From positions 124,001-188,000 of the forward strand of contig NZ_JAUSUA010000001.1 of NCBI RefSeq assembly GCF_030813245.1: 64,000 nucleotides of DNA, written 5' to 3'. Of this stretch, positions 15,901 to 23,705 are shown piece after piece. Position 1 is the stretch's first letter. Each line of letters opens with the position of its first letter. The DNA is from Alkalicoccobacillus murimartini (lineage in GTDB: Bacteria > Bacillota > Bacilli > Bacillales > Bacillaceae_D). The position numbers were made by a program, and so were the translations under genes. A model generated the notes under the pieces. The model had not been told where the DNA came from and searched no databases. It saw only the letters and a list, made by a program, of their open reading frames with translations.

Positions 15901-17268
15901 ATGGACGTATCAGGAACACAGATGATTATTGGTCTTGTTATTGCGATTGCCGTCTTAATCTTTTTAGTAGTTAAAACAAAGGTTCACGTCTTTTTAGCAC
16001 TTATTATCGCAGCGTCGATAACAGGATTAGTAGGGGGAATGGCACCACCAGCAGTTGTAGATGCCATTACTCAAGGATTTGGATCTACGCTTGGTTCAAT
16101 CGCAGTCGTTATTGGATTTGGTGTAATGATGGGACGAATTCTTGAAGTCTCTGGAGCGGCAGAACGCTTAGCTTACTCTATTGTAAAAGTTTTAGGAAAA
16201 CGAAAAGAAGAATGGGCGATGGCTCTAACGGGATATATCGTGGCCATTCCGATCTTTGTAGACTCGGCTTATATTATATTGAGTCCACTCGCAAAAGCTT
16301 TATCTAAGAAGAGTGGAAAATCAATCGTTGCTCTTGCTATCGCATTAGCGGGTGGAGCTGTAGTTATTCATAGTGCTGTTCCGCCAACTCCTGGACCATT
16401 AGGAGTAGCAGGAATACTTGATGTAGATATTGGGTTAATGATCTTATCTGGTATGTTGTTTGCGATTCCCATTGTGTTTGTTATGGTTCTTTATGCAAAA
16501 TGGCTCGGCAAACGCATTTATCAATTGCCTAGTGAAGATGGTTTAGGCTGGGTAAGACCGGAGAAAGAAATTACGATCGAAGACTGGATGGATGAAAAAG
16601 AAAGTAAAGATCTTCCTTCGTTACTTCGTTCAGCCGCACCAATTGTTGTGCCTTTGATTCTGATTTTTCTTAATACAACAACAACGGCATTAGAAATGTC
16701 TGGACCTGTTATTGAATACATTCAATTCTTCGGTTCACCACTCATTGCTGTCGGAATCGCTGTCTTAGTTGCAATTTATGGACTCTTTGGACATGTTCGT
16801 CGTTCGGATGCCCTTGATCGTATGGAAGAAGGAATCCAGCAGGCAGGTATCGTATTGCTTGTAACGGGTGCCGGTGGAGCATTAGGCTTTGTCTTAAGAG
16901 AAACAGGTGTAGGTGAATATATCGCCGAAATTATCGTTAACACAGGTATACCAGCAATACTATTACCATTTGTTATTTCAAGTCTAGTAAGACTCATTCA
17001 AGGAAGTGGAACAGTTGCGATGATCACCTCTGCGTCGATCTCTGCGCCAATTCTTGTAGGACTTGATGTCAATATGGTCCTTGCTGCTCAAGCAGCCGCT
17101 CTTGGATCCATGTTATTCTCATACTTTAACGATAGCTTGTTCTGGGTCGTTAACCGTACGATTGGTATTAAGCAGGCGAAGGAGCAGATTCTAGTCTGGT
17201 CGGTTCCAACAACACTTGCCTGGGTAACATCATTAATCCTTCTATTAATTGCAAATGCTATCTTTTAA
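15901..17268 (+). CDS. GntP family gluconate/sugar-acid permease
   Basis: The 455-residue integral membrane protein has about 12 hydrophobic helices, starting LVIAIAVLIFLVV (12-24) and LALIIAASITGLVGG. GntP signatures include GFGVMMGRILEVSGAAE, AIPIFVDSAYIILSPLAK, HSAVPPTPGPLGVA and RLIQGSGTVAMITSASI. GntP carriers move gluconate and related sugar acids with protons. In this operon the substrate is most likely D-threonate. AAAGGAGG 8 nt before the ATG fixes the start. The strong hairpin and cre-like site upstream suggest that its level is set separately from the two enzymes. Confidence 0.85.
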   Translation: MDVSGTQMIIGLVIAIAVLIFLVVKTKVHVFLALIIAASITGLVGGMAPPAVVDAITQGFGSTLGSIAVVIGFGVMMGRILEVSGAAERLAYSIVKVLGKRKEEWAMALTGYIVAIPIFVDSAYIILSPLAKALSKKSGKSIVALAIALAGGAVVIHSAVPPTPGPLGVAGILDVDIGLMILSGMLFAIPIVFVMVLYAKWLGKRIYQLPSEDGLGWVRPEKEITIEDWMDEKESKDLPSLLRSAAPIVVPLILIFLNTTTTALEMSGPVIEYIQFFGSPLIAVGIAVLVAIYGLFGHVRRSDALDRMEEGIQQAGIVLLVTGAGGALGFVLRETGVGEYIAEIIVNTGIPAILLPFVISSLVRLIQGSGTVAMITSASISAPILVGLDVNMVLAAQAAALGSMLFSYFNDSLFWVVNRTIGIKQAKEQILVWSVPTTLAWVTSLILLLIANAIF

Positions 17269-17286
17269 ATAGAGTTCTAGTGTAAT

Positions 17287-17327
17287 AGGTGAAATGGACA
17301 TGTCTATCATGTCTGTTTCGCCTTTTT
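17287..17327 (+). terminator. rho-independent terminator
   Basis: AGGTGAAA and GGACATG (17287-17302) pair, with G-U wobbles and a small internal loop, with CATGTCT and TTTCGCCT (17308-17323), followed by T to 17327. It ends the D-threonate operon. Confidence 0.7.
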
Positions 17328-17422
17328 ATATTTGCGAGAGAATGTTTACGATTGGAATTGGAAGGATATGTGTACAATGAATGGAATAGATGAAACTAAC
17401 CTTAATAAGGAGATGAGATACG

Positions 17423-17986
17423 ATGAAAGGTTTTTTTCTCGTTATGTTCTTATTACTCTTAGCAGGCTGCAGCAGCCAGACGGATGTAACAATTGGGGAT
17501 CAACCAGAAGATCCAGATCGCCCATACCCAGGAGCACAAACTATTGACGAAGAAAAGCAAGGTGAATTTCTCTATCGACTAGTTAGTTCAAAGGAAGAAT
17601 ATGAAGTAGGTGAACCTGTTGAGATTTATGCTGAGCTTGTGTATGAAGGAGATGAAGAGGATATCACAATTGGACACGCCAATTCACCATTTTACTTCCT
17701 TTTTTATGAGCACCTTCGCGGGTATACAGTTGATTACCCAATGCCAGAACCTTATATCACGACAGATCTGGAGCGAGATCAACCGCTAAGAGAAGATTAT
17801 TCAGGTGCATCCGCACCAGCAGACGATGATCCAGATTATCAGTCATTTCTTAAACAGTTTCAAGAAAATGAAGGGTTACCAATAGGAGAATATACAGTGA
17901 CAGGCCGAGCTGATTTTCAACTCGACGAAGAAACATCTACCTCGTATGAGATAGTGACTGAAGTTTCGTTTGTTGTTACAGAATAA
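17423..17986 (+). CDS. putative lipoprotein, Ig-like domain
   Basis: The 187-residue protein starts with a lipoprotein signal (MKGFFLVMFLLLLAGCSS, lipobox LAGC, Cys16). The mature part is acidic and contains YEVGEPVEIYAELVYEGDEE at about 54-73, the pattern of an immunoglobulin-like or BsuPI-type beta sandwich, ending SYEIVTEVSFVVTE. It would be anchored on the outer face of the membrane. AAGGAG is 10 nt before the ATG. Function is not known. The gene stands alone between the D-threonate operon and a repeat array. Confidence 0.7.
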   Translation: MKGFFLVMFLLLLAGCSSQTDVTIGDQPEDPDRPYPGAQTIDEEKQGEFLYRLVSSKEEYEVGEPVEIYAELVYEGDEEDITIGHANSPFYFLFYEHLRGYTVDYPMPEPYITTDLERDQPLREDYSGASAPADDDPDYQSFLKQFQENEGLPIGEYTVTGRADFQLDEETSTSYEIVTEVSFVVTE

Positions 17987-18058
17987 GCAGTAGACAGTGA
18001 GATTAGAGAGGGTTGACCGAGAATCATGCTGGCGAGTTCACCACCTGAGGAAATGAAA

Positions 18059-18210
18059 TGCTCAAAAAAGCGGCCATCCTGCGCGGAAAAATAGATAACT
18101 GCGCGAAAATCGAGTGTCAGTGCGCGAAAAGTGTAATTATGCGCGAAAACGGATAGGTTATGCGCGTAAAGATATAAAATTGCTCAAAAGTAGAAGGAAA
18201 TGCGCAAAAA
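18059..18210. repeat. intergenic array 1: eight TGCGCGAAAA-type units, spacing about 20.3 bp
   Basis: TGCGCGAAAA or a close variant starts at 18059, 18080, 18100, 18121, 18140, 18161, 18181 and 18201. The spacings are 21, 20, 21, 19, 21, 20 and 20. The 10 bp after each core are not conserved. The array fills the space between a lipoprotein gene and the terminator of the convergent Rap gene. No open reading frame, transposase or CRISPR feature explains it. Confidence 0.8.
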
Positions 18211-18240
18211 AACCATCCTAGGAAGATTCTTAGGACGGTT
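18206..18240 (-). terminator. terminator of the first Rap gene
   Basis: AACC-ATCCTAGGAA (18211-18224) pairs, with two mismatches, with TTCTTAGGACGGTT (18227-18240). On the minus strand it is followed by a run of seven T (18206-18212). It lies directly after the Rap stop, so no phr gene fits between them. Confidence 0.75.
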
Positions 18241-18258
18241 TGGAACTTCGAGATGAGA

Positions 18259-19326
18259 TTATTCTCCTAAAGTATTCTGTTTAGTGTTCATTTGCGTAAC
18301 TAACTTCATGTATTTTAGAGCAGAGATAAAGTCTTCATTTTCTTCATAATAAGAAGATAGGTCTTCTGCAATCTCCCCAGCATCAAAATAAAGTTCGTGT
18401 TCAATTAAAAGATTCAATCCACTTTCAACAAGCTCACGATTGTAGTGAACATAGAGATTTCTATAAACTCGGCATCGAGCTATGTACTCTACATCATTCA
18501 CTTCCAGAGAGCGAGCCTCTACTTCCTCTAATAATGGAAGGGCAGTTGACAGGTTTCCAAAACGGAGGTGGAGAAAGGCTATATCACCTTTTGATTTCAT
18601 TCCAAAAAAAGTTTCGGCATGATCTCCGGTTACTAATGCTTCTTCAAAATAAAACATAGCTTCATGATGTTTGTTTTGCTTCAGGCGATTTAAACCTAAA
18701 CCTCTTAGTAGCAATGCACGAATTCTGGGGTAATCATAAGACTCTGCTAAAGCCGTTTGGTATTTTTGCTCTGCTTTGATAAAATCCCCTAATTCGGTGT
18801 GAATGGCTGCAAGAAGTAGGTACCCATTTAAAACTTTGTTTTTGTACGCTTTCTCTGTTTTAAAGATGTCCATTGCTTTTTCCATGTAAGAGGATGCAAA
18901 TAAATACTGATTAATTCGGTAATAGCCATCAGCCAAGCGTAGGTAAAACTCAGCCTGTTCATATGGATCAGATACTTGCTCTAAATATTCTTCTGCCATT
19001 CCATACATTTTAGTCGCAGATGTATATCTTGCTGCATAAAATTCGTTTTGACCATTCATAAAATAATACATATATGTTAAGTAAGGTTCTAAGGTGTCGT
19101 TTGAATGTGTTATCTGAGTGTCAGGTTCTTCAATAAGTACATTGTAGCGAAACTGGAGTAGCGAATAATAGGCAATCACTTTGTCATCGGGTTCCATCAC
19201 TTTAATCATATCTTCCACTTCAGATTTAAGGATTGTCGCACGATTTGAGTCACTGGCTATCATACTGCCATACCATTCTGCACATTTTGAACCTACAATA
19301 ATGCCAGGTAACATAACGGTTGTCAT
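18259..19326 (-). CDS. Rap-family TPR regulator (response regulator aspartate phosphatase type), orphan
   Basis: The 355-residue cytoplasmic protein has the Rap layout: an N-terminal three-helix bundle (CAEWYGSMIASDSNRATILK at about 15-34) and a superhelix of TPR repeats, with recognisable units such as AEFYLRLADGYYRINQYLFA, GYLLLAAIHTELGDFIKAEQ and ALLLRGLGLNRLKQNKHHEA. Rap proteins dephosphorylate Spo0F or block ComA and related regulators, and are inhibited by Phr peptides. GGAGG 7 nt before the ATG fixes the start. It is closely related to the Rap gene at 42755 but has no phr gene; a terminator follows at once. Its signal may be absent, encoded elsewhere or shared. Confidence 0.8.
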   Translation of the reverse strand: MTTVMLPGIIVGSKCAEWYGSMIASDSNRATILKSEVEDMIKVMEPDDKVIAYYSLLQFRYNVLIEEPDTQITHSNDTLEPYLTYMYYFMNGQNEFYAARYTSATKMYGMAEEYLEQVSDPYEQAEFYLRLADGYYRINQYLFASSYMEKAMDIFKTEKAYKNKVLNGYLLLAAIHTELGDFIKAEQKYQTALAESYDYPRIRALLLRGLGLNRLKQNKHHEAMFYFEEALVTGDHAETFFGMKSKGDIAFLHLRFGNLSTALPLLEEVEARSLEVNDVEYIARCRVYRNLYVHYNRELVESGLNLLIEHELYFDAGEIAEDLSSYYEENEDFISALKYMKLVTQMNTKQNTLGE

Positions 19327-19472
19327 CTTTACACCTCCATAACTCCTTTATCGGCTTAAGTATTATAGCTTTTACACTATATCACAGTATCTATTTAATT
19401 TAGTTATCATTTCCTTCTTGTGAACTAGTTTTAAAGTCTGTTACTCTTTTAAAAGAGATAAAAGGAGGAAGA

Positions 19473-20414
19473 ATGTTGAAGAAACTACTAGTAACTTCAT
19501 TTACTGCCACACTATTAATCATAACTGGCTGTAATCAACAAGGCTCTGAGGAGCTTAGGGCAGGAAACCACGGATCTAAAGGGTTGGCTCAGGAAAGAGA
19601 AAAAGAAATGCTTGTTCTTAAGGATGAGGAAGAGGAGAAAGAGCAAGAGGAACAGGAAGAACAAGAAACGGAAGACGAGGCAGTAGAGGAAGAGGAAGAA
19701 AGTGAGAACAATGATGAAGTAACAGAAGAAAGTGTTGCAGCTAAGAAAACAGAAGAAGAAAATGAGAATTCGGATTCGACGGAAAAGCAAGCGGATGAAA
19801 AAGAGGAAAAAACTGAACAAAAAGAACCAGAAGAAGAAAAGCAGGAAGAGGTTGAAGCAGAGCCGGAACCGGAACCAGAACCAACCTACGAATCGATTTA
19901 TCATAATAGAGGAGCGTTTGCCGTTGATGGTTCAACTGGCGCCACTGTACATAATGGTTCAGGAAATTTCACGATCGAAGCATCCCTCAATAACATTCAA
20001 ACACTAAGCACAGGACCTGTAATGGTTCAGCTTAAAAGTGCTAGTAAGGTGAGTGGAGATGTAACGGAGCAAAGCCTGGCAGGTGTAGCTGGTGATTATG
20101 TGGAATATATACAGCTGGATGCTGTTGTTACAAACACAAGCAGCGATCCTATTACGTTCCATATTGATAATACTCGTTTTGAATCAGGCGGTCAGACATT
20201 TTACGCCCACGAGATGTTTAGTGGAGCAGGTAAAGGTTACGGTGATTTACAACCTTATACTGAGCACCATATTACACTCATCTATATGATAGATAGCATG
20301 AATCTCAAGGATATTTACTCGATTTATGGAGTGACAGATGCCCCGGTAAATCAAAACACAGGAGCGAAGGTTGGAGACGCAGTTAACTTTAATTTCTCAT
20401 TTAGTGGAGCATAA
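19473..20414 (+). CDS. lipoprotein with Glu-rich linker and DUF4352-like domain
   Basis: The 313-residue protein starts with a lipoprotein signal (MLKKLLVTSFTATLLIITGC, lipobox ITGC). A long, highly acidic low-complexity stretch follows (about 52-138), made mostly of Glu with Lys, Asp and Gln and ending in EPEPEPEP. A C-terminal beta-rich domain (about 145-313) contains YIQLDAVVTNTSSDPITFHI and LQPYTEHHITLIYMID, as in DUF4352/TRF2-like extracellular domains. The Glu-rich part would act as a flexible spacer through the cell wall. AAAGGAGG precedes the ATG. A 14-bp palindrome CTCTTTTAAAAGAG lies at 19445-19458. Function unknown. Confidence 0.7.
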   Translation: MLKKLLVTSFTATLLIITGCNQQGSEELRAGNHGSKGLAQEREKEMLVLKDEEEEKEQEEQEEQETEDEAVEEEEESENNDEVTEESVAAKKTEEENENSDSTEKQADEKEEKTEQKEPEEEKQEEVEAEPEPEPEPTYESIYHNRGAFAVDGSTGATVHNGSGNFTIEASLNNIQTLSTGPVMVQLKSASKVSGDVTEQSLAGVAGDYVEYIQLDAVVTNTSSDPITFHIDNTRFESGGQTFYAHEMFSGAGKGYGDLQPYTEHHITLIYMIDSMNLKDIYSIYGVTDAPVNQNTGAKVGDAVNFNFSFSGA

Positions 20415-20477
20415 GTAACAAATTTCACGTACCGTACTAAATAAGTTTTAGTTTTATTTCATAAAGCGAGGGCGATT

Positions 20478-20987
20478 ATGACTAAAGCAGAAACCTTCCA
20501 CATCAATACAGTAGACCAAGTTGTTTTAAAACGAATGCTCACAAAACATAAGAAACAGATCCAACTTTTGGTTCCTGAGGCTGACATTCATCATATTGGC
20601 AGTACGGCCATTGATCATGCTATGACAAAAGGTGACATTGACTTTCAAGTCCGAGTTAAACAGGAGCAGTTTCAATCGGCCAAACAAGCTTTATTGACCC
20701 TTTATCAAATCAATACAGGGAGCTCACAAACATCCTTTTTTTCTGCGTTTGAATGTATTGATGAGCTTCCGATAGGCATTCAATTAACTGTGATTGACTC
20801 AGAGATTGATCATTTCTGGAAGCTCACAGAATATCTAAAGGTAAACCCGGATATTCAAGCAAAATATAATGACTTAAAGCTTTGTTATGAAGGTAGATTA
20901 ATGGATGAGTACCGTGAGAGAAAATCTATATTTATCGAAGAGATTTTGGAGTCAAAATCGTTTAAAGACTTCGCAAATCGTTTATAA
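20478..20987 (+). CDS. GrpB family protein (UPF0157)
   Basis: The 169-residue protein shows the GrpB family pattern: HHIGSTAIDHAMTKGDIDFQ (about 39-58), a nucleotidyltransferase-like GS...D-x-D site, and the C-terminal segment FWKLTEYLKVNPDIQAKYNDLK followed by YRERKSIFIEEIL. The family is widespread, and its biochemical role is not established. It is a single gene closed by a hairpin. Confidence 0.8.
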   Translation: MTKAETFHINTVDQVVLKRMLTKHKKQIQLLVPEADIHHIGSTAIDHAMTKGDIDFQVRVKQEQFQSAKQALLTLYQINTGSSQTSFFSAFECIDELPIGIQLTVIDSEIDHFWKLTEYLKVNPDIQAKYNDLKLCYEGRLMDEYRERKSIFIEEILESKSFKDFANRL

Positions 20988-20991
20988 GTGA

Positions 20992-21025
20992 TTAAAGCAG
21001 TGGGGGATCACGCTCACTGCTTTAA
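20992..21025 (+). terminator. hairpin after the GrpB gene
   Basis: TTAAAGCAGTG (20992-21002) pairs perfectly with CACTGCTTTAA (21015-21025). Only a short T-run lies in the right arm, so termination is probable but not certain. Confidence 0.55.
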
Positions 21026-21114
21026 ATGACATGTGCGTATCTCGAAATACATCGAGAACATACCTATATCTTTTTTCAGAAATCAATCTCTTTCTTGATA
21101 AAGGAGTATGTACT

Positions 21115-22056
21115 ATGAATGTCTTGTGTGAACCACTCTATCCCGACGTCCACCCCACCTCTTGGGAACTAGATTTAATCCAATCTACGTACCTTCGACG
21201 CTTAAAACACCTAGCTCATTATGGTGCAGGATCCTTTGTTTCACCAGTTACTCATTCACGGTTTGAACATACAATCGGTTTTTGGAAGCTAGCTGCTTAT
21301 TTTTTTCCTGAAGACCATGTATTAAGAGCTTCGGCACTTTTACATGATGTCGGACATCTCCCGTTTTCACACGCTGTGGAGAGAACCTTGGGATACAATC
21401 ATCATCAATTGACGATCAAATACATACAAAGCAAAGACATCAGTCATCGGCTGAAAAAAGCAGATATTTCAATAGATGATGTTTGTCATTTGCTCACTAA
21501 TCAGTCTCCTTTAACTGGAACAGATGTAATATTAGGTTTGGATCATCTAGATAGCTTTTTTAGAGATACCTATATGATGGGTGATCTAAATAAAAAACCA
21601 GCTGAAATGCTGACAAAGCTCACATGCACAGAGAAAGGCATCTCAACCGATCAGAAGACTGCAGAGTGGCTTTTGTCCATCATTGTAAGAGATCACACGT
21701 ATATGCATTCACCGATGTTAAAAGCCGCTGATCGATTACTTTCAGAAGCCGTTCACCTTCATTGGTTCTCTGTAAAAGAAGATTTTTCATTTTTAATAGA
21801 TGCACAAGTGACTGCTCAGTTAATTCACTCCTCAAATGCTAAAGCTCGTTCCATTATCCAAGCGCTTTTATTTGAGCCAAGTCGCATTCGGGTTTCTGAG
21901 AATATAACAGGAAAAGGGCTAACAGTGCCTAAAGGCAAAGTCTATCTTAAGCTACCTCTTGTAAACGAGGAAGAAATAATACATTCAGAACAGGCAAGTA
22001 CCTTTGGTTCAGAGCTTGAGTCTTTGCTAAAAGAATATGAAGTATTCATAAAGTAG
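21115..22056 (+). CDS. HD domain phosphohydrolase
   Basis: The 313-residue protein resembles the dNTPase/SAMHD1-like group of HD proteins. HSRFEHTIGFWKLA supplies the first metal His, LLHDVGHLPFSHAVE the HD pair, and LGLDHLDSFFRDTYMM the distal Asp. Early residues LIQSTYLRRLKHLAHYG match the conserved start of this group (as in YwfO). Members hydrolyse dNTPs or related phosphate esters. The ATG at 21115 follows AAGGAG by 8 nt, so the longer frame beginning at 21031 is not used. It is 12 nt upstream of a GNAT gene. Confidence 0.8.
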   Translation: MNVLCEPLYPDVHPTSWELDLIQSTYLRRLKHLAHYGAGSFVSPVTHSRFEHTIGFWKLAAYFFPEDHVLRASALLHDVGHLPFSHAVERTLGYNHHQLTIKYIQSKDISHRLKKADISIDDVCHLLTNQSPLTGTDVILGLDHLDSFFRDTYMMGDLNKKPAEMLTKLTCTEKGISTDQKTAEWLLSIIVRDHTYMHSPMLKAADRLLSEAVHLHWFSVKEDFSFLIDAQVTAQLIHSSNAKARSIIQALLFEPSRIRVSENITGKGLTVPKGKVYLKLPLVNEEEIIHSEQASTFGSELESLLKEYEVFIK

Positions 22057-22068
22057 AGGTGGGAACAC

Positions 22069-22545
22069 ATGTTGATTCGAAACGTACGTAGTCATGATCA
22101 AAAGCAAATCCTATCAGCTGTAAATGAGTGGTGGGGAGGTCGAGATATGGCTCATATGCTGCCAAGTCTATTTTTCCATCATTTCACGGAAACTAGTTTC
22201 ATTGTGGAAGAAAATGAAAAGATGATTGGCTTTCTTATCGGCTTTCTCTCTCAAACAAATGCGACTGAGGCCTATATTCATTTTGTAGGAGTCCATCCTA
22301 ATTTCAGAAAGAAACAAATTGGTTCCACCCTCTATCGTACTTTTTTTGATTACGTTCATGAAGAGGGCCGAAAAACGATTCGTTGTATCACCTCCCTAGA
22401 AAACAAACTCTCTATTACCTATCATCAACACATGGGATTTGAGATTGAGCCCGGAAATAAAGTAGTGGATGGGATCGAAGTGGTCGCTAATTACGATGGT
22501 CCAGGAAAAGACCGAGTCCGTTTTGTAAAGAATCTATCACTATGA
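22069..22545 (+). CDS. GNAT family N-acetyltransferase
   Basis: The 158-residue protein has the GNAT fold: IVEENEKMIGFLIGFLSQ (about 44-61), AYIHFVGVHPNFRKKQIGST (about 67-86) with the acetyl-CoA loop (RKKQIG instead of the usual R/Q-x-x-G-x-G/A), and CITSLENKLSITYHQHMGFE. It follows the HD gene by 12 nt with GAGGTGGGAACAC before the ATG, so the two may be co-transcribed. The substrate is unknown. Confidence 0.75.
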   Translation: MLIRNVRSHDQKQILSAVNEWWGGRDMAHMLPSLFFHHFTETSFIVEENEKMIGFLIGFLSQTNATEAYIHFVGVHPNFRKKQIGSTLYRTFFDYVHEEGRKTIRCITSLENKLSITYHQHMGFEIEPGNKVVDGIEVVANYDGPGKDRVRFVKNLSL

Positions 22546-22575
22546 AGGTTTTTTAAATCACTTGGAGGGTTATCT

Positions 22576-22848
22576 ATCATCACATTTATTAAACAAGCAG
22601 TAACTGTCATCATTATATCTATTCTATTGACCGCGATAGGTAGTGTGATGTTTCAATGGTTTGGCCATATATACGCGTACTTTACTAATCATGAACCATT
22701 TCGACTTAGTATTGAATTTGATGCCATGATTTATTTTATTCTCTTAATAGGTCCTTTTTTTATGATCTTTTGCCTCGTTTCCTTTCTCATTTATAAAGCC
22801 ATTGTATTTTACGATACTCATCTCAATCCAAAATCAAATAGGAGCTGA
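22576..22848 (+). CDS. small two-TM membrane protein lacking a standard start codon
   Basis: GGAGGG (22564-22569) is followed 6-9 nt later by in-frame ATC ATC ACA TTT, where an ATG would be expected. The frame then encodes FIKQAVTVIIISILLTAIGS, a transmembrane helix, and later a second one (MIYFILLIGPFFMIFCLVSF), ending at the stop 22846-22848. The only usual start codon, TTG at 22627, falls inside the first helix and has no ribosome site. Either an ATC codon is used or the ATG was lost by one base change. The next gene downstream also carries a lesion. Function unknown. Confidence 0.45.
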   Translation: MITFIKQAVTVIIISILLTAIGSVMFQWFGHIYAYFTNHEPFRLSIEFDAMIYFILLIGPFFMIFCLVSFLIYKAIVFYDTHLNPKSNRS

Positions 22849-22852
22849 TTAG

Positions 22853-23605
22853 ATGGATGATCATCAGCAAATGCTTAAAGTAAATAAAGACGGCTGGGAA
22901 AAATCAGCTGAACGTCTTTTTGGACGTACTGCCTTACCTTAATTCGGCCCGCACGCGTATCGTGAAGATCAATTGCAATTGTTCGGTAAAATTGAAGGTA
23001 AAACAGTCTTAGATATTGGCTGTGGAAGTGGTCATTCACTTTTATATATGGGGAGTCGAGGAGCAAGTGAGTTATGGGGCATGGATCTATCTTCAAAACA
23101 AATTGAGGCGTCTAAAGGAGTATTAGCACATCAAAAAGCGTCTACATATTTGTTTGAATCGCCTATGGAAGAAAATCCAGGTATCCCACATAATTATTTT
23201 GATATTGTTTATTCGATCTATGCACTAGGATGGACGGTGGATTTGAGTCAAACATTACAGCATATTAATACGTATCTAAAGCCAGGTGGAACGTTTATCT
23301 TTAGCTGGGAGCATCCCTTTCATGACAGGATTACATACAAGGATGAATCGTTCGTTTTGACTAAGTCCTATAATAAAGAGGGGCCTGAATGGAATGAAGC
23401 ATGGCATCTTGAGGTACTTATCTATCATCGGAAATTAAGCACGTATGTGAATACGCTTATTGAAAATGGGTTTATGATTGAAAAAATCATAGATGAAGTG
23501 AATCCATATGAGAGAGAGCCATCGGAAGATCCAAGTAAATGGTACTCCTCACAAAAAGCCGAATGGATTCCTTCTACTTTTATTATTAAGTCTAAAAAGG
23601 TGTAA
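22853..23605 (+). pseudogene. class I SAM-dependent methyltransferase interrupted by a nonsense codon
   Basis: The frame from ATG 22853 (AGGAGC 9 nt upstream) reads 29 codons, then hits TAA at 22940-22942. It continues in the same frame through the whole methyltransferase: KTVLDIGCGSGHSLLYMGSR (motif I), WGMDLSSKQIEAS, YSIYALGWTVDLSQTL and GGTFIFSWEHPF. The stop falls in the segment TALP-stop-FGPHA, where relatives usually carry an acidic residue, so a GAA-to-TAA change is likely. With the stop read through the product would be 250 residues. Internal starts such as TTG at 22973 would give a truncated but possibly folded protein lacking the N-terminal cap. Confidence 0.7.
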
Positions 23606-23613
23606 ATGAATAA

Positions 23614-23653
23614 ATGCCCTGTAGTTTTATTGAGCTGCGGGGCATCTATTTTT
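23614..23653 (+). terminator. rho-independent terminator
   Basis: ATGCCCTG (23614-23621) pairs, with one G-U, with CGGGGCAT (23638-23645), followed by a T-rich tail. It ends the methyltransferase unit. Confidence 0.7.
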
Positions 23654-23705
23654 ATAGGAAGATAAATGTAACAACAATAAGGGTGACATGGGTAAATGAG
23701 TGTGC

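Noticed and set aside
19515-19904. Antisense frame of 129 codons on the minus strand
   Set aside because: It is the complement of the Glu-rich spacer; the Phe/Leu-rich translation is a by-product of GAA/GAG codons.
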